The notes: a model not told the origin generated them from the sequence alone. Counted from the stretch's first letter, positions 6,651 to 14,142 are shown. The stretch: DNA of 24,573 nucleotides from an uncultured Mycoplasmatota bacterium (GCA_947572405.1 CANPBV010000008.1:1-24573), one strand, 5' to 3'. Translations and numbers: made by a program.

Positions 6651-7841
6651 ATGATAGAAAGACCAGAATATTTAAATCAATTAATTCGTTTTAAGGATAA
6701 GGATTTAATTAAGATAATTACAGGAATAAGACGATGTGGAAAATCGACACTTTTTGATTTATATATAGAATATTTATTGAATAGTGGGATAGACAAAAAA
6801 CAAATTATTCGGATTAATTTGGAAGAATATGAGTTTGTAGATATGGAAAATTATAAGCAATTATATGAATATATAAATGAAAAGCTAATTCGTGATAAAA
6901 AGAATTATGTATTTATTGATGAAGTACAAAAAATAAAAGAGTTTCAAAAAGCTTGTGATAGTTTATATATTAAAAAAAATGTTGATTTATATATTACTGG
7001 TTCTAATTCTAAATTATTATCTGGAGAATTAGCCACTCTTTTATCTGGACGATATATAGAAATTAAAATGCTTCCCTTATCATTTAAAGAATATATTTCT
7101 TATGTAGGAGATAGCGAGAGAGAAAAAAAATATATAGATTATATTACCAATAGTTCATTTCCGTATACATTAATGCTAGATAATGTAAAAGATATTAGAA
7201 CATATTTAGATGGATTATATAATACTGTTATTGTAAATGATATAGCAGAAAGAAAAGAGATATCAGATATAGGAATGTTAAAAGATATTACCAAATTTAT
7301 GTTTGATAATATTGGAAATTTATGTTCTAGTACGAGTATTGCAAACGCCATGACTTCCAGTGGCCGAAAAATTTCAGTCCCTACAGTGGAAAAATATCTA
7401 GAAGCTTTGGTAGAGGCATTTGTTTTGTATAAAGTTTCTAGATATGATATTAAAGGAAAAAACTATCTAAAAGCAGGCTCTAAATTCTATTTATCGGACC
7501 TAGGGCTACGATATTATTTGTTAGGTAGTAAAAATATCGATGAAGGACATATATTAGAAAATGTTGTTTATTTAGAACTGCTTAGAAGAGGATATGAAGT
7601 ATATATAGGGAAAAATGATGATAGTGAAGTTGATTTTGTAGCAAGTAATGAAAAAGGAGAAGAATATTATCAGATTAGTTATACTGTAAGAAATGAAAAA
7701 ACATTAGAAAGAGAGCTGAAGGCAATCAATAGCATTAATGACCATAATCCAAAATATTTGCTTACTGCTGATAATACACCTTATACATCTTATAATGGCA
7801 TAAAACAAATTAATGTGTTTGAATGGCTATTGGATAAATAA
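6651..7841 (+). CDS. AAA_14/DUF4143 ATPase
   Basis: Start ATG 6651 follows AGGAGGAATAATC and gives 396 aa. Residues 20-40 hold Walker A, GIRRCGKST (25-33); Walker B is YVFIDE (86-91). The AAA_14 core continues with YITGSNSKLLSG and the basic-aliphatic block SGRYIEIKMLPLSFKEYI. The C-terminal DUF4143 part (about 200-396) contains KAGSKFYLSDLGLRYYLLG, an ENVVYLELLRRGYEV helix and DSEVDF...YYQISY, which resemble PD-(D/E)XK nuclease-fold residues. Proteins of this architecture are widespread, often multi-copy and patchily distributed; their role is still poorly defined. It has its own strong promoter and no partner gene, and is bracketed by an inverted repeat on the left and the pheS leader on the right, suggesting an independently acquired unit. 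Confidence 0.9.
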   Translation: MIERPEYLNQLIRFKDKDLIKIITGIRRCGKSTLFDLYIEYLLNSGIDKKQIIRINLEEYEFVDMENYKQLYEYINEKLIRDKKNYVFIDEVQKIKEFQKACDSLYIKKNVDLYITGSNSKLLSGELATLLSGRYIEIKMLPLSFKEYISYVGDSEREKKYIDYITNSSFPYTLMLDNVKDIRTYLDGLYNTVIVNDIAERKEISDIGMLKDITKFMFDNIGNLCSSTSIANAMTSSGRKISVPTVEKYLEALVEAFVLYKVSRYDIKGKNYLKAGSKFYLSDLGLRYYLLGSKNIDEGHILENVVYLELLRRGYEVYIGKNDDSEVDFVASNEKGEEYYQISYTVRNEKTLERELKAINSINDHNPKYLLTADNTPYTSYNGIKQINVFEWLLDK

Positions 7842-7903
7842 TTATATGTATACATAAAATATGATATCAACCTTTATTTGTTTATAAATTAGAACATTAA
7901 TTC

Positions 7904-7932
7904 TTGTAAGCTTAAAAAAAATGTGCTAAAAT
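7904..7932 (+). promoter_or_regulatory. sigma-A promoter of the pheST operon
   Basis: TTGTAA (7904-7909), 17 bp, TAAAAT (7927-7932), with the T-box leader starting near 7939. Between the ATPase stop and this promoter (7842-7903) there is only a 12-bp palindrome TATGTATACATA (7845-7856). Confidence 0.65.
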
Positions 7933-7938
7933 GAGAGT

Positions 7939-8152
7939 GTTTATAAAAAACGGAGAAGAGAAGTAGTAATAAATGGAGATATTTTTAGAGAGTCTATGGT
8001 TGGTGAAAATAGATGATATCAATTTATGAATTCGTCTTGGAGTTTTATATGCAAAACATATAACGGTAACGCGTTACAGTTTCAAGGTAGAATGTTCTAC
8101 AAATTAAGGTGGTACCACGTCAAATCACGTCCTTATTGGATGTGATTTTTTT
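7939..8152 (+). promoter_or_regulatory. T-box riboswitch, phenylalanine-specific (UUC)
   Basis: The leader carries the T-box sequence AAGGTGGTACCACG (8106-8119), a Stem I with a GGTTGGTG-type distal loop (7998-8005), and a specifier loop reading GAA-TTC-G with UUC (8031-8033) for phenylalanine. A Stem III-like hairpin GTAGAA/TTCTAC precedes the T-box. The terminator (8122-8152) shares the CGTCC strand with the antiterminator. Uncharged tRNA-Phe is expected to bind and permit pheST transcription. The architecture is canonical and the leader length (about 210 nt) is normal. Confidence 0.92.
8122..8152 (+). terminator. T-box terminator of pheST
   Basis: AAATCACGTCC (8122-8132) pairs with GGATGTGATTT (8138-8148; one G-U) over a TTATT loop, followed by a T-run to 8152. 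Confidence 0.85.
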
Positions 8153-8167
8153 ATTAGGAGGGATAAA

Positions 8168-9217
8168 ATGAAAGAAAGAGTAGAGAATTTAAAAAAAGAA
8201 ATCAAAGAAAAAATAGAAAAAGTGATTTCTTTAAAAGAATTAAATGATTTAAAAGTAGAATATTTAGGAAAAAAAGGGCCAATTAACGAACTCAGTTCAA
8301 TGATGAAAGAATTGTCAGTAGATGAAAAAAAAGAATTTGGTCGAGTATTAAATGAACTAAAAGCAGAAGTTGGAACATTATTTGATACTGCGCGTGAAGC
8401 ATTAGAAGAAAAAGAATTAAATGAAAAATTAGAACGTGAAAAAATTGATATTACACTTCCAAGTTCTAAAATACATGTAGGAAGTGTTCATCCAATTACC
8501 AAAGTAATCGAAGAAATAGAAGATTTATTTGTATCGATGGGTTATGATGTGGTAGAGGGACCTGAAATAGAAGAAGATTTATATAATTTTGAAAAATTGA
8601 ATTTACCAAAAGGACACCCAGCAAGAGATGCCCAAGATAGTTTTTATATTACAGAAGAAATGTTACTTCGGACTCAGACTTCTCCAGTTCAAGCTAGAAC
8701 CATGGATGCGAATTTAGAGAAAACTCCAATTAGAGTAATCTGTCCTGGAAAAGTATATAGAAGAGATGATGATGATGCAACTCATTCTCATCAATTTACA
8801 CAAATAGAAGGACTTGTTGTAGGAGAAAATATCAGTCTTTCTCATTTAAAAGGAACATTAGAGGAAGTAGCAAAAAAATTATTTGGTGAAGATAGAGAAG
8901 TTCGTTTTCGTCCAAGTTTTTTCCCTTTTACAGAACCAAGTTTAGAAGTAGATGTTAGTTGTTTTAAATGTGGTGGAAGTGGTTGTTCTATCTGTAAGGG
9001 AACTGGTTGGATTGAAATATTAGGCTCTGGCATGGTGCATCCAAATGTATTAAGAGGTTGTGGATATGACCCAGAAAAGTATACTGGATTTGCATTTGGT
9101 ATGGGTCCAGAAAGAATTGCCATGTTAAAATATGGAATTCATGATATTCGTAATTTTTATATTAATGATTTAAGATTTTTAGAAGACTTTAATCGTGTGG
9201 AAGGAAGTGAAGAATAA
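8168..9217 (+). CDS. pheS: phenylalanyl-tRNA synthetase alpha subunit
   Basis: The product is 349 aa, normal for bacterial PheS. An N-terminal coiled coil (about 1-90, with YLGKKGPINELSSMMKEL) precedes the class II catalytic domain: motif 2 region RVICPGKVYRRDDDDATHSHQFTQIEG, RPSFFPFTEPSLEVDV, and motif 3 GMGPERIAMLKYGIHDIRNF. The CFKCGGSGCSICKGTGW insert is usual for Bacillota PheS. AGGAGGG precedes the ATG. The stop overlaps the pheT start by one base, so the subunits of the alpha2beta2 enzyme are made in a coupled way. Expression is governed by the T-box upstream. Confidence 0.98.
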   Translation: MKERVENLKKEIKEKIEKVISLKELNDLKVEYLGKKGPINELSSMMKELSVDEKKEFGRVLNELKAEVGTLFDTAREALEEKELNEKLEREKIDITLPSSKIHVGSVHPITKVIEEIEDLFVSMGYDVVEGPEIEEDLYNFEKLNLPKGHPARDAQDSFYITEEMLLRTQTSPVQARTMDANLEKTPIRVICPGKVYRRDDDDATHSHQFTQIEGLVVGENISLSHLKGTLEEVAKKLFGEDREVRFRPSFFPFTEPSLEVDVSCFKCGGSGCSICKGTGWIEILGSGMVHPNVLRGCGYDPEKYTGFAFGMGPERIAMLKYGIHDIRNFYINDLRFLEDFNRVEGSEE

Positions 9218-11601
9218 TGCGCTTAAGTAAATCCTTTTTAAGTGATTATATTGATTTATCTGGTATTCCTTATTCTGAATTAGCAGAAAAAATGGTATTT
9301 GCAGGAAATGAATATGAAAGTATTGGAAAGTTATGTAATGCGACAGGACTGGTTATTGGATATGTAGAAACATGTGAAAACCATCCAGAATCAGACCATT
9401 TGCACATTTGTAATGTGAATATAGGGAGTGAAACTGTTCAGATTTTATGTGGAGCTCCAAATGTAAAAGCGGGAGAAAAAGTAATTGTAGCAACAGTGGG
9501 TGCTGAGCTTCCTGGTGGAGTTATCAAAAAGGCAAAATTAGCAGGAATGGAATCGAATGGAATGATTTGCTCTTTGGCAGAATTAGGCTTGGAATCAAAA
9601 TATTTAAAAGAAGAAGACCACGCAGGAATTCATATTTTAGGGGAAGATGCAAAAGTAGGAGAAGATGCACTACATTATTTGGGATTAGATGACGAAATAA
9701 TTGATTTTGAATTAACCGCAGATAGAGCAGACTTATTAAGCGTGATAGGAATGGCTTATGAAGTTGGTGCTATTTATAATAGAAAAGTAGTATTACCAGA
9801 AATTAAGCTTCATGAGACGAAAGAAAACATCAATGATCAAATGAAATTACATGTACAAACAGAGAATTGCCCAATTTATTTGGGAAAATTAGTAAAAAAT
9901 GTTACCATTAAAGAGAGTCCAAAATTTATCAAAAATCGTTTGATGGCAAGTGGTATTAGACCCATTAATAATGTTGTTGATATCAGCAATTATGTTATGC
10001 TTGAATATGGACAACCGCTTCATTTTTTCGATAAGAACCGTTTCGGAGATGAAGTAATTGTAAGAATGGCAACCAATGAAGAAACATTAATCACATTGGA
10101 TAATAAAGAAAGAGCTTTAAAAGATACAGATATTGTAATCGCAAATCCAACAGGACCAGTAGCATTAGCAGGAGTAATGGGAGGCTTAGAAACAGAAATA
10201 GAATTAGATACGAAAGATATTTTTATAGAAGCAGCTATTTTTGAACCGACTCATATTCGTTATACTTCAAAAGCAATTATCAGAAGTGAAGCAAGCACTC
10301 GTTATGAAAAAGGAGTAGACCCTTTTAGAACTGTTTTGGCGCTAAATAGAGCATGTGAGCTTTTAGAACTTTATGCAGAAGGAGAAGTATGTTCTGGGGT
10401 ATTGACACATGATACAACAAATAAGGAAGATAAAAAAATAGAAGTTTCTTTAGAAAGCATTGAGAGCGTTTTAGGAATGCCAATAACCAAAGAAGATGTA
10501 TGTGAGATTTTACCACGCTTGGGATTTGAGTATAAAATTAAATATAACATATTTGAAGTCTTTGTACCAACTAGAAGATTAGACGTTAATATTAAAGAAG
10601 ATTTGATTGCAGAAATTGGCAAAATTTATGGATATAACAAAGTTGTTGGGACACTACCAATGGATAGAATTAGAAAAGGAACTTATTCTAAAAAAGCAAA
10701 ATTAGAAAGAACAATTCGTAGACATTTAAACGCACTAGGTCTAAATCAAGTAATTACTTATTCTTTGCTAAGTGAAGAAGAAGCTGAGTTATTTGTTTCA
10801 AAGAAGAAAGATTCTGTAATTTTAAATTCTCCAATGAGTGAGGATAGAAAAATTATGAGAAAATCATTCATATCATCTTTATTACATGTTTATGATTATA
10901 ATGTAGCTCGTAACAGAAAAGATGTTTCCATTTTTGAAACTGGAGCTATCTATTATAAGGAAAATGAAACCTATAAAGAAGATTTTACACTGTCAGGACT
11001 TATGAGTGGTGTTTATGAAGAAAATACTTGGCAAGGAAATAAAATCAATATTGATTTTTACTTAATAAAAGGAATCGTAGAGAATTTACTTTGCTTTTTA
11101 GGCCTTACCAATCGCTATCAATTTGATACTGAAAATTTAGGAAAAGAATTACATCCTGGAATGAGTGCAAGAATATTAATTGATAGAGAAGTAGTAGGAT
11201 TTATTGGAAGAGTACATCCTAATATTTCAAAAAAAGATGTCTATGTATTTGAAATTAATTTAGAGAAAGTATTGGAATTAAAAGTAAAACCAATTAAGTT
11301 TAAAGAAATTCCAAAATTTCCAAGTGTCAAAAAAGATGTAGCTTTTATTGTAAAGAAAAATGTATCTTCAAAAGAAATAGAAGAAATCATTAAAAAAACA
11401 GGAAGTAGAATGCTAACAAATATTGATGTATTTGATGTTTATGAAGGAGAAAATGTAGGGGAAGATGAAAAATCGATTGCATATGCATTAACATTTAGTG
11501 ACCCAAATAGAACACTCAATGAGCAAGAAGTAACTGTTATATTTGAGCGTATTATTGAAGCTGTTACAACAGGATTACATGCAGAGCTTAGAAATAAATA
11601 A
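9217..11601 (+). CDS. pheT: phenylalanyl-tRNA synthetase beta subunit
   Basis: The product is 794 aa, the usual full length. Domains in order: N-terminal cap and tRNA_bind (EMAP-like) region (about 40-150, VIGYVETCENHPESDHLHICNV and GMICSLAELGL), B3/B4 editing domain (about 205-365), B5 (about 400-475), the catalytic-like class II core (about 485-680, KAKLERTIRRHLNALGLNQVITYSLL), and the C-terminal anticodon-binding FDX-ACB domain (about 700-794, FPSVKKDVAFIV through GLHAELRNK). It pairs with PheS to charge tRNA-Phe and to hydrolyse Tyr-tRNA-Phe. A terminator follows directly. Confidence 0.98.
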   Translation: MRLSKSFLSDYIDLSGIPYSELAEKMVFAGNEYESIGKLCNATGLVIGYVETCENHPESDHLHICNVNIGSETVQILCGAPNVKAGEKVIVATVGAELPGGVIKKAKLAGMESNGMICSLAELGLESKYLKEEDHAGIHILGEDAKVGEDALHYLGLDDEIIDFELTADRADLLSVIGMAYEVGAIYNRKVVLPEIKLHETKENINDQMKLHVQTENCPIYLGKLVKNVTIKESPKFIKNRLMASGIRPINNVVDISNYVMLEYGQPLHFFDKNRFGDEVIVRMATNEETLITLDNKERALKDTDIVIANPTGPVALAGVMGGLETEIELDTKDIFIEAAIFEPTHIRYTSKAIIRSEASTRYEKGVDPFRTVLALNRACELLELYAEGEVCSGVLTHDTTNKEDKKIEVSLESIESVLGMPITKEDVCEILPRLGFEYKIKYNIFEVFVPTRRLDVNIKEDLIAEIGKIYGYNKVVGTLPMDRIRKGTYSKKAKLERTIRRHLNALGLNQVITYSLLSEEEAELFVSKKKDSVILNSPMSEDRKIMRKSFISSLLHVYDYNVARNRKDVSIFETGAIYYKENETYKEDFTLSGLMSGVYEENTWQGNKINIDFYLIKGIVENLLCFLGLTNRYQFDTENLGKELHPGMSARILIDREVVGFIGRVHPNISKKDVYVFEINLEKVLELKVKPIKFKEIPKFPSVKKDVAFIVKKNVSSKEIEEIIKKTGSRMLTNIDVFDVYEGENVGEDEKSIAYALTFSDPNRTLNEQEVTVIFERIIEAVTTGLHAELRNK

Positions 11602-11605
11602 ATGA

Positions 11606-11634
11606 AAAAAGAATATGGCTTTCATATTCTTTTT
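11606..11634 (+). terminator. terminator of the pheST operon
   Basis: A 12-bp stem, AAAAAGAATATG (11606-11617) with CATATTCTTTTT (11623-11634), closes a 5-nt loop and ends in a T-run. Confidence 0.85.
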
Positions 11635-11660
11635 GTATTCAATAATTTTCAGCAATACTC

Positions 11661-11689
11661 TTGTATAATAGATATATATGATATATAAT
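11661..11689 (+). promoter_or_regulatory. promoter of the putative type I toxin mRNA
   Basis: TTGTAT (11661-11666), 17 bp, and a perfect TATAAT (11684-11689). Predicted start near 11696, giving a leader of about 75 nt to the first ORF. That leader can fold into an imperfect hairpin (about 11734-11757), and ATCAC (11740-11744) can also pair with GTGAT of the ribosome binding site at 11762-11766. Confidence 0.6.
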
Positions 11690-11770
11690 ATATATGGATA
11701 CAATTCTGATAGTTAGATGTTTTTAAACCCTATTCTTTCATCACTAGATGATAGAGAAGAGGTGATTTCT

Positions 11771-11860
11771 ATGATTAAAAAGATTATAGAAAGGACAAAT
11801 TCCAATGGAATTAATAGTTATATTTATAACTATAGTATTTTATACTGTTCTAGTTCTTAA
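11771..11860 (+). CDS. 29-codon upstream ORF overlapping the putative toxin
   Basis: The ATG at 11771 follows a strong GAAGAGGTGAT ribosome binding site with ideal spacing. The peptide begins MIKKIIERTNSNG and ends in a Ser/Tyr-rich tail; it is not a membrane peptide. It overlaps the 22-codon hydrophobic ORF in another frame along almost its whole length. It may be a leader whose translation opens or couples to the toxin ORF, as in hok/mok pairs, or it may itself be the product. Family unrecognised. Confidence 0.45.
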   Translation: MIKKIIERTNSNGINSYIYNYSILYCSSS

Positions 11861-11873
11861 GAAAAAGGACTAA
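11805..11873 (+). CDS. putative type I toxin: 22-aa hydrophobic peptide with basic C-terminus
   Basis: The ATG at 11805 has AAAGGA 9 nt upstream. The 22-residue product starts MELIVIFITIVFY and ends VLKKKD: one uninterrupted transmembrane stretch followed by a lysine-rich tail. This is the hallmark shape of small membrane-acting type I toxins (TxpA/BsrG, Fst, holin-like toxins), although I see no sequence identity to a specific family and it is shorter than most. The stop at 11871-11873 is right where the antisense transcript is predicted to end, so the two RNAs overlap along the toxin mRNA 3' UTR. The identification rests on context plus composition; expression and toxicity are untested. Confidence 0.5.
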   Translation: MELIVIFITIVFYTVLVLKKKD

Positions 11874-11912
11874 TTAAAATGAAAACACCAATCAGCAATG
11901 AGAGGTGTTTTC
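11872..11912 (-). terminator. terminator of the antisense RNA
   Basis: A 9-bp stem formed by 11881-11889 (GAAAACACC) and 11904-11912 with a 14-nt loop. Read on the minus strand it is followed by ATTTTAATT; on the plus strand no T-run follows, so it fits the antisense direction. Confidence 0.5.
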
Positions 11913-11993
11913 GATACTCAATGAATAGAGATAACACCTAACACGCAATATCAGAGTGTATCTCTTTTTTATTTTATGAGGAAAACCTCATCT
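11873..11993 (-). ncRNA. putative antisense antitoxin RNA (type I system)
   Basis: From the minus-strand promoter at 12000-12028, transcription would begin near 11993 and run leftward about 120 nt. The RNA would start with a compact 5' hairpin (ATGAGG/CCTCAT, + coordinates 11976-11991, tetraloop UUUU) and end at the hairpin 11881-11912 plus a U-rich tail. It covers the whole 3' UTR and terminator of the toxin mRNA, the same convergent tail-to-tail geometry as txpA/RatA and bsrG/SR4. No ORF of note lies in it. Confidence 0.5.
11927..11970 (+). terminator. terminator of the putative toxin mRNA
   Basis: AGAGATAACAC (11927-11937) pairs with GTGTATCTCT (11956-11965) with one bulged base, followed by TTTTT to 11970. 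Confidence 0.65.
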
Positions 11994-11999
11994 ATATAC

Positions 12000-12028
12000 A
12001 TTCTACTATAGTAATTTTGTTTTGTCAA
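12000..12028 (-). promoter_or_regulatory. strong promoter of the antisense RNA
   Basis: On the minus strand: perfect TTGACA (12028-12023), 17 bp, TAGAAT (12005-12000). The -35 box covers the gatD stop codon (12025-12027), so this promoter is placed exactly at the end of the murT-gatD operon and points into the small-peptide locus. Confidence 0.7.
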
Positions 12029-12756
12029 ACTTCTATATATTCTTTATAGTAATTTTTCATAAATTCATGATAAGCTTTATTTTCTAAAGTTAGATTAAAT
12101 CGTTTAAATTTAAACTCTGGATTTTTACTTAAAATTAATTCTTTTACCATATATTTTAAGAACTCTGGATTTCGAACTAGAATAGGACCAATTAAATAAG
12201 TTCCATAGAAATGATTTTTATGAACTCCTTCTATTTTACTATTTGGAAAACTTCCAATTCCTTTTATGACTTCAAACATTATATTTTCATTACTTTTAAT
12301 AACACTTCCTTGATTCTGAAAGCCCAATATATAAGGTTTCATAAAATCCGCTTTTACAAGTGCTTCATCAACCATTCTAAAATTTTCCTCTTTTGTATAA
12401 AAATCAAAAGCATGTAATGTTTTGATTCTTTTTTCGTGCTTATCCATAATGCATTTTCCAAATAGTTCTAAAGAATTTCCAGTAATTAAAAAGAATTTAC
12501 CAATTTCAATTGCTTTTTTTACATCATCCTTATATTTTATCAGGTGGCGAAGTGCTAATTTTTGATTGGCTTCTGTTCCAGCGCCCATATAGATAAAATC
12601 ATAAGAATCGAAGTCTAATGTATCTCCAATTGTTGCAAACTTGATCGTAACATGAATGCCTTGACTTTCTAAACTATATTTTAAAGCTTTTACATTCCCA
12701 CTTTCTCCATATAAGTTTAATAAATCATAATAAAGATGTGCAATTGTAATATTCAT
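12025..12756 (-). CDS. gatD: GatD-like glutamine amidotransferase homologue lacking both catalytic residues
   Basis: The product is 243 aa, GatD-sized, and is encoded with murT in a 4-nt ATGA overlap with ribosome binding site GAAGGAGG. The fold signature is clear: NLYGESGNVKAL, YDFIYMGAGTEAN, FYTKEENFRMVDE, ILGFQNQGS and YGTYLIGPIL align with S. aureus GatD segments. However, the nucleophile elbow, ICGGYQ in S. aureus GatD (Cys94), here reads LITGNSLELFG (89-100) with Thr92/Gly93 and no cysteine. The catalytic histidine in TYLHGPIL is replaced by isoleucine (I189 in TYLIGPIL). The only cysteine, C102, is after the elbow. In the normal complex GatD releases ammonia from glutamine for MurT to amidate lipid II D-glutamate. 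This copy cannot use that chemistry. It may be a structural or regulatory partner, or use free ammonia. Confidence 0.85.
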   Translation of the reverse strand: MNITIAHLYYDLLNLYGESGNVKALKYSLESQGIHVTIKFATIGDTLDFDSYDFIYMGAGTEANQKLALRHLIKYKDDVKKAIEIGKFFLITGNSLELFGKCIMDKHEKRIKTLHAFDFYTKEENFRMVDEALVKADFMKPYILGFQNQGSVIKSNENIMFEVIKGIGSFPNSKIEGVHKNHFYGTYLIGPILVRNPEFLKYMVKELILSKNPEFKFKRFNLTLENKAYHEFMKNYYKEYIEV

Positions 12757-14087
12757 GATAAATCCTCCTTCATATAATGATTAAAAGGTTCCACATAATC
12801 AAAATTTAAAATTGCATAAATATTTCCAGATGTTTTCTTTTTAATTTCTGTAGTAGCTTCTTCTAAACTATCAAATACCATAATATCTTTTTCATAAATA
12901 CCAGCATACTTTAATCTAGTTGCAATATCATAACGATGGATACCAACGCAGACGATTTTATCAATGTCATGTTTTTTTAATAGTTCAAAATCGATATCAT
13001 ATAACCAAGACAAATCATCAAAATTATATCTTCTACTAATTTCTTTCCAACCGATGACGATTGTTTTTTTCTCCTTAAAACGATCTAAAAATAGAAGAGA
13101 ACTATTAAAAGTTGTACTGTTTTCATTTTTGTTATTTAAAACATAAACAGCTCTATTATGGTAAGAATATTCATCATATAATTTCTTATTTTGATTTAAT
13201 TCACCAATCACACTGGAAACAATTTCAGTATCTAATCCAAGAATGGTGGTTGTAGAAAAAGCAGCTAGAATATTGTAAACGGCATATAAAATTCCAGAAG
13301 GAATATGGATAGGGTAAAGATTGTTGACTACCATTTCTTTTTTCTCAAAATCTAATTTGGTAACCTCGAAATTTATTGTAGGTCTTTTGAAATCACATTT
13401 TGAACAAGTATAGTTTCCTAAATTTTCAAATTGATAATATTCATATTCTAATTTTTTATTGCACTTTGGACAATAGTTGATATTTAAATTTTGAAATTTA
13501 TTTTTAGAGTAAGACGATTTATTTTTAGAAATTCCATAATAAGTAATTGGTCCTTTATGGTGAAATGCAAATTTTTGTAAATAAGGATCATCACCATTTA
13601 AAATCAAATGCATATTATCTGTAATCGCTTTTTTTATTTCTTCAAACACCAAATCAAAATGTCCTTGTCTAGGTGGTTGATCCCTTGTTAAATTGGTAAT
13701 TACTACATAACCTGGATTTAACTCTGGAAAAACATATTTGGTATAACGTTCATCAATTTCGAAAACGAGAACATCTTTTTTCAAAACCCCAAAAAGCGTT
13801 GTATTCTCTAAAAGTAATGTCATAATGCCAGCACTCAAATTAGAACCCTTTACATTGTGGGCAACACTGTAACCACAGTTTTTATAAATGTCTCTAATCA
13901 TACTAGAAACGGAACCTTTTCCCGAACTTCCTGTAACAGCAATCACTGTTTTAGGAAGTTTTATTTTTTTCATAAACTTAGAATCTAGCTTTAAAATAAT
14001 TTCGCCAGGTAAGGAACTTCCTCTGTGCACAATTTTTCCAAATAGAATGATGCATTTTCCAAGAAGGATTAATAGAAACTTTTTCAT
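12753..14087 (-). CDS. murT: MurT-like Mur-ligase homologue (lipid II isoglutaminyl synthase subunit family), diverged
   Basis: The start is the ATG at 14087-14085, preceded by AGAGGTGTAAC; an in-frame ATG upstream at 14180 lacks this site. Length 444 aa, as expected for MurT. Residues 48-65 hold the P-loop VTGSSGKGSVSS (canonical MurT: TGTNGKTTT). A four-cysteine zinc ribbon, CPKC (206-209) and CSKC (228-231), is the MurT-specific insert. YNILAA (271-276) and a DUF1727 C-terminal domain with SWLYDIDFE (360-368) follow. Several motifs are altered: TNLTRDQPPRQGHFD for TNxFRDQLDRYGE, and YNFDDLSW where MurT proteins usually have ADGxDxSW, the segment that supplies an aspartate to the GatD site. 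Activity is therefore uncertain; family membership is not. Confidence 0.85.
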   Translation of the reverse strand: MKKFLLILLGKCIILFGKIVHRGSSLPGEIILKLDSKFMKKIKLPKTVIAVTGSSGKGSVSSMIRDIYKNCGYSVAHNVKGSNLSAGIMTLLLENTTLFGVLKKDVLVFEIDERYTKYVFPELNPGYVVITNLTRDQPPRQGHFDLVFEEIKKAITDNMHLILNGDDPYLQKFAFHHKGPITYYGISKNKSSYSKNKFQNLNINYCPKCNKKLEYEYYQFENLGNYTCSKCDFKRPTINFEVTKLDFEKKEMVVNNLYPIHIPSGILYAVYNILAAFSTTTILGLDTEIVSSVIGELNQNKKLYDEYSYHNRAVYVLNNKNENSTTFNSSLLFLDRFKEKKTIVIGWKEISRRYNFDDLSWLYDIDFELLKKHDIDKIVCVGIHRYDIATRLKYAGIYEKDIMVFDSLEEATTEIKKKTSGNIYAILNFDYVEPFNHYMKEDLS

Positions 14088-14112
14088 GTTACACCTCTTT
14101 AAAATCATCTTT

Positions 14113-14142
14113 ATTTTATCATAAACGAATTCTAAAATACAA
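14113..14142 (-). promoter_or_regulatory. candidate promoter of murT-gatD
   Basis: On the minus strand TTGTAT (14142-14137), an 18-bp spacer and TAAAAT (14118-14113) lie 26 nt before the murT start codon. Divergent from the promoter of the next gene. Confidence 0.45.

Noticed and set aside
7845..7856. 12-bp palindrome TATGTATACATA just after the ATPase stop
   Set aside because: AT-only core in an AT-rich gap with no flanking signal; expected to occur by chance.
7939..8152. pheST T-box as a novel regulator
   Set aside because: Stem I, UUC specifier, T-box and terminator are all canonical; a normal T-box.
11660..11700. Alternating TA tract as a replication or recombination element
   Set aside because: It is short and fully explained by the -10 region of the small-peptide promoter.
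12211..12417. Plus-strand 68-codon frame inside gatD
   Set aside because: No ribosome binding site, low-complexity Phe/Ile-rich product, and it is the antisense shadow of a well-supported gene.
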